Below, one piece after another: positions 1 to 10,399 of a stretch of DNA of 64,000 bases (position 1 is its first letter; each line of letters opens with the position of its first letter). The DNA is from an uncultured Aquimarina sp. (GTDB lineage: Bacteria; Bacteroidota; Bacteroidia; Flavobacteriales; Flavobacteriaceae): NCBI RefSeq assembly GCF_947492405.1, contig NZ_CANLMP010000004.1, positions 496,001 to 560,000 of the forward strand, read 5' to 3'. The position numbers and the translations under genes are program-made. The notes under the pieces are model-generated. The model saw nothing but the letters and a program-made list of their open reading frames with translations. It did no database searches and was not told the DNA's origin.

Positions 1-2143
1 GTAAGTCTTTTTTACCATCATTATTTAAATCTTCTATAATAGCAGTTACTTCTTCTTTCTTTTTATCTGTATCAAGAAATTCTGGTTTACTTTGTCTAAA
101 ACCTGAATCTGTTTGGATATATATTTGAGAAGCCTCTAGCTTAGAACTACCGAAGAAAATATCATCTTTCCCATCTCCATTTAGATCTCCTATTGCCGTA
201 GCAGGTCCTCTATCAGAAATTTTATATGGAATCAATTTTTGACGATTAAAATCTGTATAATTATTCTCTTTATGCACATATTGTAATCCGGGTATGGAGT
301 CTACCTTTTTAAACCAACCTTTATTTTCAGAAAATAGCTCTTTATAATTAACTGCATTTCTTTTGTGCAATAATTTGATCAATAAGGTCTGATTTGTTGT
401 TATATTTTCTGCTATTTGTATAGTGTTATCAGGCCATATTATTTTTAGCGAATCTATAGTTGCTATAGTATCATACCCAAAATGAATTATAGGTTCTGAA
501 GAAGACTGGAAACCTTTAGAAGTAAATAATTGCTTATACTGCGCTATTCCTTGATGATAGGATATTACCTTAGTTCCTATTCCTAGTTTATTTTTGTCTT
601 TGAAATCAAATTTAAGTTTTAAAAACTTATTTTTTTGATTTGTTTTATTTTGATAAAAAGAAGCTGGTGCATTGATATTATTGGTTACGATATCCAGATC
701 TCCATCGTTATCAAAATCGGCATAAGCACTTCCTGTAGAAGCTGTATTTTCTATCGGCAGCCAGCTGGAAGATTTATCTACAAAACTCATCTCTTTATCT
801 CCCCTAAAAATACAATTCTGCACCTCACCAGAAGGCATGATATTTAGCGCTTCATTATCTACTAACTTTCTAGTATTTAGTTTTTCCTGAATTTTTTCAT
901 TAGAAATATATTTAATGTAGTCTAAGTCATTAGGGCGTTTTGGAATTCCATTAGATATAAATAGATCTTGTTCTCCATCTTGATCATAATCTGCAAACAA
1001 TGCAGACCAACTCCAATCTGTAGCAGACACACCGCTTAGTAATGCGGTTTCGGCAAAATAATCCCCTTGATTGATCTGGAGCATATTTCGGGCATACTGA
1101 TAATGGTATCCCAATCGATCGATACGCATTTGTAGCATATCTATCGTTTCATCTCCAGCAGAAGCTTTTAGAACAGTTTCATCATCGGGCGTCATATCCA
1201 ACGTAATTATATCTGCATATCCATCGTGATTAATATCAGCGATATCATTACCCATTGAGAAACGACTCGTATGACCAAAACTTTCTTTTAGAGATTCACT
1301 AAAAGTACCATCACCATTATTGATATAGTAGTAATCATCTTCATGAAAATCATTACTTACATAAATATCTGTATATCCATCATTATTAAAATCTGCTGTG
1401 CCTATTCCAAGACCATATCCGTTTCCTCCACCAAAAATACCTGCTGCTGCACTAACATCCGTAAATACATTTCCATCATTACGAAGTAATTTATCACCAC
1501 TTTCCAAACTTCTTTTATTTCTAAGTGCGGCCTTACCAAAAGAGTTCTGAGTATGGATTGCGTGATTTAATAAATACATGTCCAAATCTCCATCATTATC
1601 GTAATCAAAGAATGCTGCCGAAGTGGTATAATTTTGAAAATCTAATCCATACTCAGACGCTTTCTCGGTAAATGTATTATCACCATTATTAATAAATAAT
1701 TCATTTTTACCTTCTAACCCTTGAAGACCAACAACTGCGCAAACGTAAATATCCAGATATCCATCTCCATTAACGTCTGCCATAACAACTCCTGTGTTCC
1801 AATCAGAATTTCCTTCTATTCTCGCCTTAGCGGAAATATCTTCGAATTGAAAGTTGCCTTTATTGAGATAAAGCTTATTCTTACCCTGATTAGAAGTAAA
1901 AAACACATCTACTAAATCATCTTTATTAATATCTCCCACTGCAACTCCTGCTCCATTATAATAATACAGGTAATCAAGAATATTTAATTCTTCAGTTGGA
2001 TTCAATGTATTCTGAAACGTTACATTAGTAATCTCTGAAGTAATTTTATCAAATAATTCTCCTTGATCCTTATGTGCTTTTTCTTTTTTGCACCCAAATA
2101 AAAGCAACAGCCCTAAAGTTACTATGACTATATTTTTGATCAT
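1..2143 (-). CDS. FG-GAP/VCBS repeat, ASPIC/UnbV-type lipoprotein (3' end outside window)
   Basis: The reading frame is open from the ATG at 2143 down to position 1, about 714 codons, and the C-terminus lies beyond the window. The N-terminus is a lipoprotein signal peptide with lipobox LFGC. Many FG-GAP/VCBS repeats follow, with acidic calcium-loop motifs of the type DxNxDGxxD (for example DINKDDLVD and DYDNDGDLD). A middle segment containing GIGTKVISY and KGFQSSSEPIIHFG matches the ASPIC/UnbV domain. It is a paralogue of the two genes transcribed just ahead of it (25 bp gap), so it is probably the distal member of the SusCD operon. Such proteins are predicted cell-surface beta-propellers that bind or help process glycans. 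No catalytic residues were recognised, and the exact role is unknown. Confidence 0.9.
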   Translation of the reverse strand, partial: MIKNIVIVTLGLLLLFGCKKEKAHKDQGELFDKITSEITNVTFQNTLNPTEELNILDYLYYYNGAGVAVGDINKDDLVDVFFTSNQGKNKLYLNKGNFQFEDISAKARIEGNSDWNTGVVMADVNGDGYLDIYVCAVVGLQGLEGKNELFINNGDNTFTEKASEYGLDFQNYTTSAAFFDYDNDGDLDMYLLNHAIHTQNSFGKAALRNKRSLESGDKLLRNDGNVFTDVSAAAGIFGGGNGYGLGIGTADFNNDGYTDIYVSNDFHEDDYYYINNGDGTFSESLKESFGHTSRFSMGNDIADINHDGYADIITLDMTPDDETVLKASAGDETIDMLQMRIDRLGYHYQYARNMLQINQGDYFAETALLSGVSATDWSWSALFADYDQDGEQDLFISNGIPKRPNDLDYIKYISNEKIQEKLNTRKLVDNEALNIMPSGEVQNCIFRGDKEMSFVDKSSSWLPIENTASTGSAYADFDNDGDLDIVTNNINAPASFYQNKTNQKNKFLKLKFDFKDKNKLGIGTKVISYHQGIAQYKQLFTSKGFQSSSEPIIHFGYDTIATIDSLKIIWPDNTIQIAENITTNQTLLIKLLHKRNAVNYKELFSENKGWFKKVDSIPGLQYVHKENNYTDFNRQKLIPYKISDRGPATAIGDLNGDGKDDIFFGSSKLEASQIYIQTDSGFRQSKPEFLDTDKKKEEVTAIIEDLNNDGKKDL

Positions 2144-2168
2144 TCTTATAAAATCTAAACTTAGGCTA

Positions 2169-5100
2169 TTATTTATTATCTACCTTAAATATTTTTGGCG
2201 CATTATTATTAACACCAATAAGTAAGTACTTCTCTCCAGATTTATTTTTCATCCAGCGCATAACTCGTACCTCATCTTCAACCAAAAATCCTGAGGCTTT
2301 TTGATCTTTATAATTTCCTTGTCCATCTCCTAGCAAAACATTTCCACGACTAGCATCCAACCTAGAAAACTGAGGTTTAAAATTGTAATTGTTACCTCCT
2401 AAAATCAAATCTAAATGACCATCATTATTTATATCTCCTGTTTCGATATCACAGATACACGATAATTGTGCTTCTTTAGGAAGTTCTTTGATCTCAAAAG
2501 TATTATTTCCATTATTATATGCTACAAAACTTGCAAAGTTATTTACTGTTTTAACGGTTGTATTATCTAAGATTTCTTTAGAAAACAACTCATCGATGGA
2601 CTTGGTAGCATATTCAGAAAATTTAAGATTTTGTTTCTTTAGAACATTAATTTGTGCCGTTATTTCACTCTTTAAATGTATGGGTACGTCTTTACCATTG
2701 ATGGTCTGCGTAACAATTTGTTCTATAGTTCCGTTGTTATCAAAATCATTGATATACATCTTAGATGGAGTTTCTTTAGTAGATTGGTAGATAGAATTTA
2801 ACCCTCTATTACCCAAAACTAAATCCGTATCTCCATCCTGATCTAAATCTGTTGCTTCTACTGCATTAAACCAACCTGAAACTTCATCTAGATTCGTTTT
2901 TATCAGATTTAATGTTTTACCGTCATTAATAAAAACTTTTGGAGACATCCATTCTCCTACAACGATTAAATCCTTTTTACGATCTCCATCAATGTCTTGC
3001 CAAGTAGCATCGGTGATCATTCCAATGTTTTTAGCTTCAGCTACTTTGTTACTAGTTACATCTATGAAATTACCTCGCCCATCGTTTTCCAGAAAATAAC
3101 TTTGTGGAGAAACTCCATAGGTTCCTACAACGCTATGACTTCCTGCGAATATATCAATGTCTCCATCCTGATCATAATCGTATGCTGCTAATGTGGAGAT
3201 ATTGGTAATCGTAGGCAGAATAATTGCGCCTCTGGAAAAGTATCCTCTGCCATCATTAACATAGCTTCTAACACCAGTTCTAGCTCCTTTAAAATTACCA
3301 CCTGATCCTACTACAAGATCTAGATCATTATCTCCATCTATATCTTCGAAAATAGCTACAGTATCTTCGAAAAAGGTTTCTGTTTCGAATTTGGACAATG
3401 TTAGTTTACCTCTTCCGTTCTGATAATATAACTTACCAGGTTGATTATATGCACCTCCGATAAAAACATCGTCATTGCCGTCTCCATTAACGTCTGCAAT
3501 TGCCATCGCCGGACCTTCTCTGGATTGCATTTTATATATCAATCCTTCATAATCGAAATCTATATATGGATCTTCTTTATGAGCATCTAGAGTATTTTCT
3601 ATTTCTTCAAAGTAGGTGTTATTTTTTCCTGAGACGTATTTATAATTCTCATCGGTATCTTTATAACTTAAGGTTATTTGTTTATTTACTGTAATATCCT
3701 TGATTAATTGAGATTTTCCATCTGGAAAAATAACTCGCAAAGAATCGATTTTATTCCTTTTACCAAGACCAATAGTCATTATATAGTCTATCGATGATTG
3801 AAAACCTCTTGTGGGGATTAATTCGTGTCTTAAGATCTCGTTGTCTGTATATACTTCAACAACACTACCAATTCCAAAAGTATTTTTACCACTTCCATTA
3901 ATCTTGATTTTTAGATAGTTATTACTTTTTTGCTCGCTATTATTCTTATAAATAGCGACTGGCATGTTTAAATTGTTAACTATAAGATCTAAATCACCGT
4001 CATTATCCAGATCTCCATAAGCAGATCCATTAGAAAAAGTTGGTTCTTCGAAACCCCAAGTTTTTGTAGCATCAGAAAAACTTAGATCTCCATTATTCTT
4101 GAAAGCATAATTAGAAACTGGCGTGGAAGGCATTTTATTAATAATAGAATCTACTTCTTCTTTTTTACCAGTTAAAGTCATTTTCTGTATGATATCATTG
4201 GCAAAAAAGTTCATGAAATCCATATTGGTTAGATCATGATAGATTCCATTACTTACATAAATATCACGATAACCATCATTATCCATATCAAATAATAAAG
4301 CTCCCCAACTCCAATCTGTTTTTGCTACTCCACTATAAAAAGCGATTTCCGAAAATGTATTGTCTCCATTATTTAGCTGCAGTGAGTTTTGCATATATTG
4401 ATTATAAAAATCTCTGCTTTTCTTTAGTTTATACAAATCATAATTTTCGAAAGAACTTGTCTCTTTTAATCGTTTATCACCTTCAGGTAGCATATCAGTT
4501 ACAAAAATCTCTGGATGTCCGTCGTTATTTATATCTGCCATATCCGCTCCCATCGAAGAGAGGCTAAGATGTTTGACCCAATCCTTAATTTCTTCACTAA
4601 ATGTCCCATCACCTTTATTGATATAGAGGTAATCTCTTTCGTAAAAATCATTCGACACATAAATATCTGGAAGTAGATCTTTATTAACGTCTCCTATCGT
4701 TACTCCTAATCCAAAACCAATTAGGCTTCCTAATATTCCTGAAGTATTACTTACATCTGTAAACACTCCATCATCATTTCTTAGTAGTTTATCTCCTCCT
4801 CCTTTTAGAATTTCTGGAACATCCCAATCTTTTGCTCTAAGGTTACGTTTGTTTACATACCCTAAACTACTTACTGGGATAAAACTATTGTTAAGTATAT
4901 ATACATCCAGATCTCCATCTTTATCATAATCAAAAAATGCAGCATGGGTAGTAAATCCACTATCAGCCAAATTATATTCTGCTGCTCTTTCTGTAAATGT
5001 TATAGCCCCAGAACTTGCCGAAGGACCATTGTTTATAAAAAGTTCATTTTTTTGATCATCTCCTTTTACATTACCTGCATTACAAACATAAATATCCAAT

Positions 5101-5495
5101 AATCCATCTGCATTGATATCCACCATGACTACTCCTGTAGACCAAGAATTCTTTCCTGTAGTACCTGAAGATTTAGAAATATCTTCAAAAGTGAAATCTC
5201 CTTTATTGAGATATAGTTTATTTTCTTTTCGATTAGCGGTTAAATATACATCAGGCAAACCGTCATTATTAATATCACCAATAGCTACGCCACCTCCATT
5301 ATAGAAATTTCTGTAGGTAAAGATATTGAGGTCTTTTTCATTATTAACCTGATTAACAAAATCAATATTTGTCTTTTCAGGAGTGAGTTTGGTAAACAAA
5401 GTATTCCTTTGTTCTACTGGTTTCTGTTCTATTTTTTCTTCTGAACAAGAAAAAAATAGTAGCACTATAAGACCGCTATATAGGAACTTATTCAT
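2169..5495 (-). CDS. FG-GAP/VCBS repeat, ASPIC/UnbV-type lipoprotein
   Basis: The 1108-residue product starts with a lipoprotein signal peptide (lipobox FFSC). FG-GAP/VCBS propeller repeats carrying acidic loops such as DINNDGLPD, DYDKDGDLD and DLDNDGDLD fill residues of about 50-530. An ASPIC/UnbV-like segment follows (GIGSVVEVY, TRGFQSSIDYIMTIGLG), then a second set of FG-GAP repeats to the C-terminus. The start codon overlaps the 3' end of the preceding paralogue by 8 bp, which indicates translational coupling. The family accompanies SusC/SusD pairs in marine Bacteroidota and is assumed to sit on the outer surface. A role in substrate binding is inference from that context. Confidence 0.9.
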   Translation of the reverse strand: MNKFLYSGLIVLLFFSCSEEKIEQKPVEQRNTLFTKLTPEKTNIDFVNQVNNEKDLNIFTYRNFYNGGGVAIGDINNDGLPDVYLTANRKENKLYLNKGDFTFEDISKSSGTTGKNSWSTGVVMVDINADGLLDIYVCNAGNVKGDDQKNELFINNGPSASSGAITFTERAAEYNLADSGFTTHAAFFDYDKDGDLDVYILNNSFIPVSSLGYVNKRNLRAKDWDVPEILKGGGDKLLRNDDGVFTDVSNTSGILGSLIGFGLGVTIGDVNKDLLPDIYVSNDFYERDYLYINKGDGTFSEEIKDWVKHLSLSSMGADMADINNDGHPEIFVTDMLPEGDKRLKETSSFENYDLYKLKKSRDFYNQYMQNSLQLNNGDNTFSEIAFYSGVAKTDWSWGALLFDMDNDGYRDIYVSNGIYHDLTNMDFMNFFANDIIQKMTLTGKKEEVDSIINKMPSTPVSNYAFKNNGDLSFSDATKTWGFEEPTFSNGSAYGDLDNDGDLDLIVNNLNMPVAIYKNNSEQKSNNYLKIKINGSGKNTFGIGSVVEVYTDNEILRHELIPTRGFQSSIDYIMTIGLGKRNKIDSLRVIFPDGKSQLIKDITVNKQITLSYKDTDENYKYVSGKNNTYFEEIENTLDAHKEDPYIDFDYEGLIYKMQSREGPAMAIADVNGDGNDDVFIGGAYNQPGKLYYQNGRGKLTLSKFETETFFEDTVAIFEDIDGDNDLDLVVGSGGNFKGARTGVRSYVNDGRGYFSRGAIILPTITNISTLAAYDYDQDGDIDIFAGSHSVVGTYGVSPQSYFLENDGRGNFIDVTSNKVAEAKNIGMITDATWQDIDGDRKKDLIVVGEWMSPKVFINDGKTLNLIKTNLDEVSGWFNAVEATDLDQDGDTDLVLGNRGLNSIYQSTKETPSKMYINDFDNNGTIEQIVTQTINGKDVPIHLKSEITAQINVLKKQNLKFSEYATKSIDELFSKEILDNTTVKTVNNFASFVAYNNGNNTFEIKELPKEAQLSCICDIETGDINNDGHLDLILGGNNYNFKPQFSRLDASRGNVLLGDGQGNYKDQKASGFLVEDEVRVMRWMKNKSGEKYLLIGVNNNAPKIFKVDNK

Positions 5496-8400
5496 GTTTC
5501 TTCTTTATTTTTTTTACAACTTGGACACTGTCGTTATTAATACCAAATAGAAAATATTCCTCTTCTTTAATCTTGATTGTTTTAATGGATCTAACGGCTC
5601 CATTAACCTTCAAATCTGTGTTTTTATAGCTTACAAAGCTTCCTTTTTTATCATTTAAAAGCACAACTCCATAAGATGCATCTAATCTACTTAATTGTGT
5701 GCTGATCTCATAGGTATTACCACCGAGAATTATATCAGGATATTGATCATCATTTATATCATGAATCAATATGTCATGAACAGAAGACACTTGTGAATCC
5801 CAAGGCAAATCGTGCTGTATGAAATCTAGATTGCCTTTGTTTTCAAAATATATCGTCTTAAGTGTAAATACTTGTTTTTTTTCTGCCTGATCAACTTTTT
5901 CTTTTAAAAAATAATCTTTGAAATTGGCCTCGGAAAATGCTTTATATGATAAAAACTTCTTATTAAGTTGTGGTATCTGTTTAGTTAATTCATCTTTGGT
6001 GGCAATTGGTGTTTCTCTCCCTTGATAAAAGTAGGTCACAATTGGATCTATCTTACCATTAGCATCAAAATCATTAAGATATAATTGTATTGGTTCATTT
6101 TCTGAAGCTTTTAAGCGACTATTAAGTCCCCAATTACCCGCAATAATATCTACATCTCCATCTTGATCCATATCATGAACTGCAATACAATTCCACCAAC
6201 CGTTTGTTTTTTCTAAAGAAGATATTACCTCTTTTTTAAAGCTTCCTTTTCCATTATTGATTAGAATTGTTATTGGCATATAGTGTCCTGCTACTACTAA
6301 ATCTTGATAGTTGTCATTATTGACATCGATAAACTTTGCGTCAAACACTTGTCCGATAGTATATAAATCCGGAGCTATTTCCGAAGTGATTTCTTTAAAA
6401 CTTCCTTTTCCATTATTCTGAAAAAGATAATTTTTTGGAGACTTCCCATAAGATCCGGCTATACTATTACTTCCTATAAAAACATCTTGATCACCATCTT
6501 GATCAAAATCAGATGTAACAATTACCGAAGCATTTATTCTGATATCTGGAAAAGCGCTTGGGTTTACTTTAAATTCACCATTTTCGTTAATAAAAAGTTT
6601 TGGGCTCGTCTCATATCCAGAATGTTTTTCATTACCTCCATAAATTGTAATTAGATCTAAATCACCATCTGCATCTACATCAAAAAAACATTGATCTACA
6701 TCTTCATATTTCTTATATAGCTCCAAATCGGGTTGTTCAATTTCATTGAATTTTCCGGATATTTCTTGTAAAAACAATTTTCCTGCTTTAAATCTTCCTC
6801 CTGGAACAAAAACATCTTCTAAGCCATCTTTATTTATATCTTCTATGGATATATGAGGACCTTCATTAGATATTGCATAAGGTGCTAAAGGCTCTGTACT
6901 AAAATCCTTAGTTTCATAATCCTGATGTCTAAACTTTATGCGTATAGAATCATTTTTAAAAGTATATGGAGGTTCGCTAAGATTAGAGATACCAGCGTAA
7001 ACATCAACTTTACTTAAGGTAGTTGTCGTATTTATTGAAATGTTTTTATACACAGATCTATCTCCATCAGACCATCTAATTCCTATAGAATCTACACCTG
7101 AACTATCTCCTAATCCAAAATGCAATATCGGTGAAACGGATGATAAGTAACCTCTTGTTGTATACACCTCTGAGACTTGCAAACCTTTATCTGTATAAAT
7201 TGTTGCTTTAGCTCCTATAGCGTGTAGATTTTGTGCTATTCCTTTTAATTTTAGCTTTATATAATTATTGTTTTCTAAAGTATCTACATGATTCTCGTAC
7301 ACAAAAGCATTCTCATTAATGTTATTAGTGACAATATCTAAATCCCCATCATTATCTAAATCAGTGTACACTGTCCCATTACTATACGATGTTATATTCT
7401 CTGACCACACATCAGAAACATCTTCAAAAGTCAAATCTCCATTATTACGATAGAAGTAATTTACAGTTTTCTTATCAGGCAATTCTTTAACCAATGCTAA
7501 GTCTTCTTTTGTCATTCCTTTATTGACACGTTTCTGAATATTATCATTAGCAATAAAACTTATAAAATCCATATCATTGGTTGCTCCTTTTATTCCGTTA
7601 GAAATAAAAATGTCTTTATAACCATCATTATCATAATCTCCTATTAAGGGCGCCCAGCTCCATTCTGTGGCAGCAATCCCAGAAAAAAAAGCAATTTCAC
7701 TAAAGTTATTATTACCTCTGTTTAACTGTAACGCATTTTGCATATACTGTGGTTGATATCCATTTTTAAGATATTGATTATATATTGTGAATCCATATTC
7801 GGCCCCCGATGATTTATAAGTTGTTAAATCTTCTGGTAACATATCTAGTGATAGAATATCAGACCATCCATCGTTATTAATATCAGCAATATCAGTACCC
7901 ATGGAGAAGTGAGATGTATGCTGTATTGTATTTAAATTTGAAGTAATAACTTCTTTAAAAGTACCATCGCTTTGATTAACATATAAATAGTCGTTTTCAA
8001 AAAAATCATTCCCAACATAAATATCCGGATATCCATCATTATTAATATCACTTGTAGCAATCCCCAAACCATATCCTATAGCTCCTTGAAAAATGCCTGC
8101 CTCTTTAGAGACATCTACATACCTATTATCATCATTTCGATATAATCGATCACCCGATAATGAATCTATTTGTTTTCTTTTAGTGCCTCTTCCATAAGTT
8201 CGATTAGGATGCACCGAATGGTTTAAGAGATACATATCTAAATCACCATCAAGGTCATAATCAAAAAAACTAACTTGTGTAGAAAAACTAGAAATATCAA
8301 GATTATATAAAGATGCTTCTTCTTTAAAAATCGGAATCCCATTATCATCTAATCCCTGATTTACGAACAACTTATTCTTTCCTTTTAGCTCCTTATAATT

Positions 8401-8826
8401 TCCTACTTTGCATAGATATATATCTTGTAACCCATCGTGATTAATATCGATTACAGTAACACCGGTAGACCATCCTTCTTTATCTTTCAGAATACTTGGA
8501 GTAGCTTCTTTAAAGCTAAAATTCTTTTGATTGATATACAGCTCATTCTCATTTTGATTAGAAACAAAATATAAATCCTCCCAACCATCATTATTAAAAT
8601 CTCCTACCCCAATACCACCTCCATTATAGTAATATAAGTATGTAAGTATATTAAGCTCTGGAGTATCTTTTAACTGATTTTGGAAATTGATCCCTGTTTT
8701 TTTATTTGATAAAAGTTCAAAAAAATAAGTCTTCTCATCACTTTTGCAAGATGTAAGTAGAGTAATTAGAAATATGCAAGTGCTAATATTCTTAAGTAGA
8801 GTAATCAATTTTGATTTTTTGTGCAA
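5488..8826 (-). CDS. FG-GAP/VCBS repeat, ASPIC/UnbV-type lipoprotein
   Basis: The 1112-residue product is the first of three tandem paralogues behind susCD. It has a signal peptide with lipobox LLTSC, repeated acidic calcium-type loops (DFNNDGWED, DYDLDGDLD, DLDNDGDLD, DFDQDGDQD), and a central ASPIC/UnbV-like stretch (AIGAKATIY, TRGYLSSVSPILHFG). The N-terminal conserved block LTYLYYYNGGG is shared with the other two copies as N[IL].[TD]Y...YNG.G. It begins 70 bp after the susD stop, beyond a perfect hairpin. Probable surface-exposed propeller protein; the molecular function is not established. Confidence 0.9.
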   Translation of the reverse strand: MHKKSKLITLLKNISTCIFLITLLTSCKSDEKTYFFELLSNKKTGINFQNQLKDTPELNILTYLYYYNGGGIGVGDFNNDGWEDLYFVSNQNENELYINQKNFSFKEATPSILKDKEGWSTGVTVIDINHDGLQDIYLCKVGNYKELKGKNKLFVNQGLDDNGIPIFKEEASLYNLDISSFSTQVSFFDYDLDGDLDMYLLNHSVHPNRTYGRGTKRKQIDSLSGDRLYRNDDNRYVDVSKEAGIFQGAIGYGLGIATSDINNDGYPDIYVGNDFFENDYLYVNQSDGTFKEVITSNLNTIQHTSHFSMGTDIADINNDGWSDILSLDMLPEDLTTYKSSGAEYGFTIYNQYLKNGYQPQYMQNALQLNRGNNNFSEIAFFSGIAATEWSWAPLIGDYDNDGYKDIFISNGIKGATNDMDFISFIANDNIQKRVNKGMTKEDLALVKELPDKKTVNYFYRNNGDLTFEDVSDVWSENITSYSNGTVYTDLDNDGDLDIVTNNINENAFVYENHVDTLENNNYIKLKLKGIAQNLHAIGAKATIYTDKGLQVSEVYTTRGYLSSVSPILHFGLGDSSGVDSIGIRWSDGDRSVYKNISINTTTTLSKVDVYAGISNLSEPPYTFKNDSIRIKFRHQDYETKDFSTEPLAPYAISNEGPHISIEDINKDGLEDVFVPGGRFKAGKLFLQEISGKFNEIEQPDLELYKKYEDVDQCFFDVDADGDLDLITIYGGNEKHSGYETSPKLFINENGEFKVNPSAFPDIRINASVIVTSDFDQDGDQDVFIGSNSIAGSYGKSPKNYLFQNNGKGSFKEITSEIAPDLYTIGQVFDAKFIDVNNDNYQDLVVAGHYMPITILINNGKGSFKKEVISSLEKTNGWWNCIAVHDMDQDGDVDIIAGNWGLNSRLKASENEPIQLYLNDFDANGKIDPIVTYFYQGRETPIATKDELTKQIPQLNKKFLSYKAFSEANFKDYFLKEKVDQAEKKQVFTLKTIYFENKGNLDFIQHDLPWDSQVSSVHDILIHDINDDQYPDIILGGNTYEISTQLSRLDASYGVVLLNDKKGSFVSYKNTDLKVNGAVRSIKTIKIKEEEYFLFGINNDSVQVVKKIKKKHE

Positions 8827-8839
8827 TATAATAATTAGT

Positions 8840-8865
8840 AGAGCCCTTCAATATTGAAGGGCTCT
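8840..8865 (-). terminator. Perfect 13-bp stem hairpin between susD and the FG-GAP genes
   Basis: Positions 8840-8865 form a perfect palindrome (half-site AGAGCCCTTCAAT, no unpaired bases). It lies between the susD stop (8896) and the first FG-GAP start (8826). On the minus strand no uninterrupted T-run follows, so it may be an attenuator or RNA-processing/stability element rather than a full terminator. Confidence 0.6.
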
Positions 8866-8895
8866 GTTCTATTTTAAAAAATTCTATAAACCTGC

Positions 8896-10377
8896 TTAAT
8901 AACCAGTATTTTGAGATAAATTTGGATTTGTTGCTACAGCAGATGCTGGTATCGGAAACAATACTCTAAACTCTTCTGTATTTGTTTTCATATCCCAAGT
9001 ACCATTAAATGTACCAAAGCGTATTTGATCATTTCGTCTCCATCCCTCAATCCATAATTCTCTTCTTCTCTCATCCAGTAATTCTTCCATAGTATAACTT
9101 CCAGCGGCAGTTGCTCCACGTAGTGTTCTCAAATCATCAAGAATACTCTCTGCAGTTTCTCCAGAAGTACCACCTCTCATAATTGCTTCTGCTTTCATAA
9201 GAAGTACATCAGCATATCTTGCTACTACTGTACCATTCCCTGGTGATGGCACTCCATCGGTAGTATTTGAATACTTCATTGGCCTTACACCTGTTCTTTC
9301 ATTATTACCACTAATTCCATTAGGAAAGTCTTTGGTAAAAACTAAATCAGCTCCACTCCTGTCCGTTAGTTTTGTTCCATCGGGAGCAAATTGTTGACCA
9401 ATAAGCATCCCTCTTCCTACACCTGCAGTACCTGTATCTCCTAAACGAATGTCACTACTTTCAAATGAATCATACACTTCACCCAATGTAGCAAAACCAT
9501 TCCATCCTCCTTGAGAAGACTGCAATATATTCCATACTCTATTTCCAGTCCAAGTATCTAAAGCTAATATAATTTCTTGATTTGTATGACCCGGTATGAA
9601 TATCCCGAAATAATCTGAATCCAAGGTATATCCTTGAGCGGTAACTGCATCACTATTTTCAATTACTTTGGTATAATCCGTTGCGTCGGCACTACCTGTA
9701 TACACTTGTTTATTTATGTATAATTTTGCTAACAGGAAATGAGCAAAAGCTTTATTCACTGTATAAATGTCAGATAAATTAGCATCTGCTAAATCAGGTA
9801 ATGCTTCGGTAAGATCCTGAACAATAAAATCAAAAGCTTCTGCTCTTGTAAATACAACAGGATCGACATCTACACCATCATTTACTCCTCTAAAAGGAAC
9901 TTGACCAAAGAAATCCATCACATAGAACATGTTCAATGCACGTAATGCTTTTGCTTGTGCTAATTGTTCTGGTGATGCATTTGATTCTGGTGCTATAATC
10001 TGATTACATCTGAAAACAGCTGCATTACGATTATTCCAAGCTGCTAATACATGAACGTGATTAGCATCCCAATTATGTTGATGCATGGTTCTCCAAACAC
10101 CATTATCACCCCAATCGGCTCCACGGGTTGGCACTACTAATTCATCAGAAGACACTTCTAATAAAGCGTAAGTATTTGCCTGATCTCCCATACCTTCGAT
10201 GTCATTATATGCTGATTCCAAGAAATTAGCTGGATCAACCCCTGCAAAAGCTCCAGAAGCATCTTCTACAGCTACAGAATCGTCAAAAACAGGTTCTAAA
10301 TCTGTACAAGAACCTATCGATAAAATTGCAACACTCAAGATGAGTTTTACAACATTTTTTGTTTTTAAATTTTTCAT
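8896..10377 (-). CDS. SusD/RagB-family glycan-binding lipoprotein
   Basis: The 493-residue product has a lipoprotein signal peptide (lipobox SIGSC) and the features of SusD/RagB proteins: an N-terminal tetratricopeptide-like helical region (FLESAYNDIEG; AKALRALNMFYVMDFFG) and a C-terminal region ending in ELWIEGWRRNDQIRFG and a FPIPASAVATNPNLSQN segment. SusD proteins cap the SusC channel on the outer membrane and bind oligosaccharides. It lies 22 bp behind susC, as in nearly all such pairs. Ligand specificity cannot be read from sequence. Confidence 0.96.
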   Translation of the reverse strand: MKNLKTKNVVKLILSVAILSIGSCTDLEPVFDDSVAVEDASGAFAGVDPANFLESAYNDIEGMGDQANTYALLEVSSDELVVPTRGADWGDNGVWRTMHQHNWDANHVHVLAAWNNRNAAVFRCNQIIAPESNASPEQLAQAKALRALNMFYVMDFFGQVPFRGVNDGVDVDPVVFTRAEAFDFIVQDLTEALPDLADANLSDIYTVNKAFAHFLLAKLYINKQVYTGSADATDYTKVIENSDAVTAQGYTLDSDYFGIFIPGHTNQEIILALDTWTGNRVWNILQSSQGGWNGFATLGEVYDSFESSDIRLGDTGTAGVGRGMLIGQQFAPDGTKLTDRSGADLVFTKDFPNGISGNNERTGVRPMKYSNTTDGVPSPGNGTVVARYADVLLMKAEAIMRGGTSGETAESILDDLRTLRGATAAGSYTMEELLDERRRELWIEGWRRNDQIRFGTFNGTWDMKTNTEEFRVLFPIPASAVATNPNLSQNTGY

Positions 10378-10399
10378 GATCGTTTTTATTCTAAATATA

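Noticed and set aside
635..847. A 70-codon plus-strand reading frame, and similar plus-strand frames within the FG-GAP genes
   Set aside because: They are antisense shadows of long FG-GAP genes, with low-complexity residues and no start context or homology.
1..8826. Many short repeated AT-rich words (for example ATCTCCATCATTATC-like) that look like tandem repeats or a CRISPR array
   Set aside because: They are in frame and encode the DxNxDGxxD calcium-type loops of FG-GAP repeats; spacing is irregular and no constant spacer exists.
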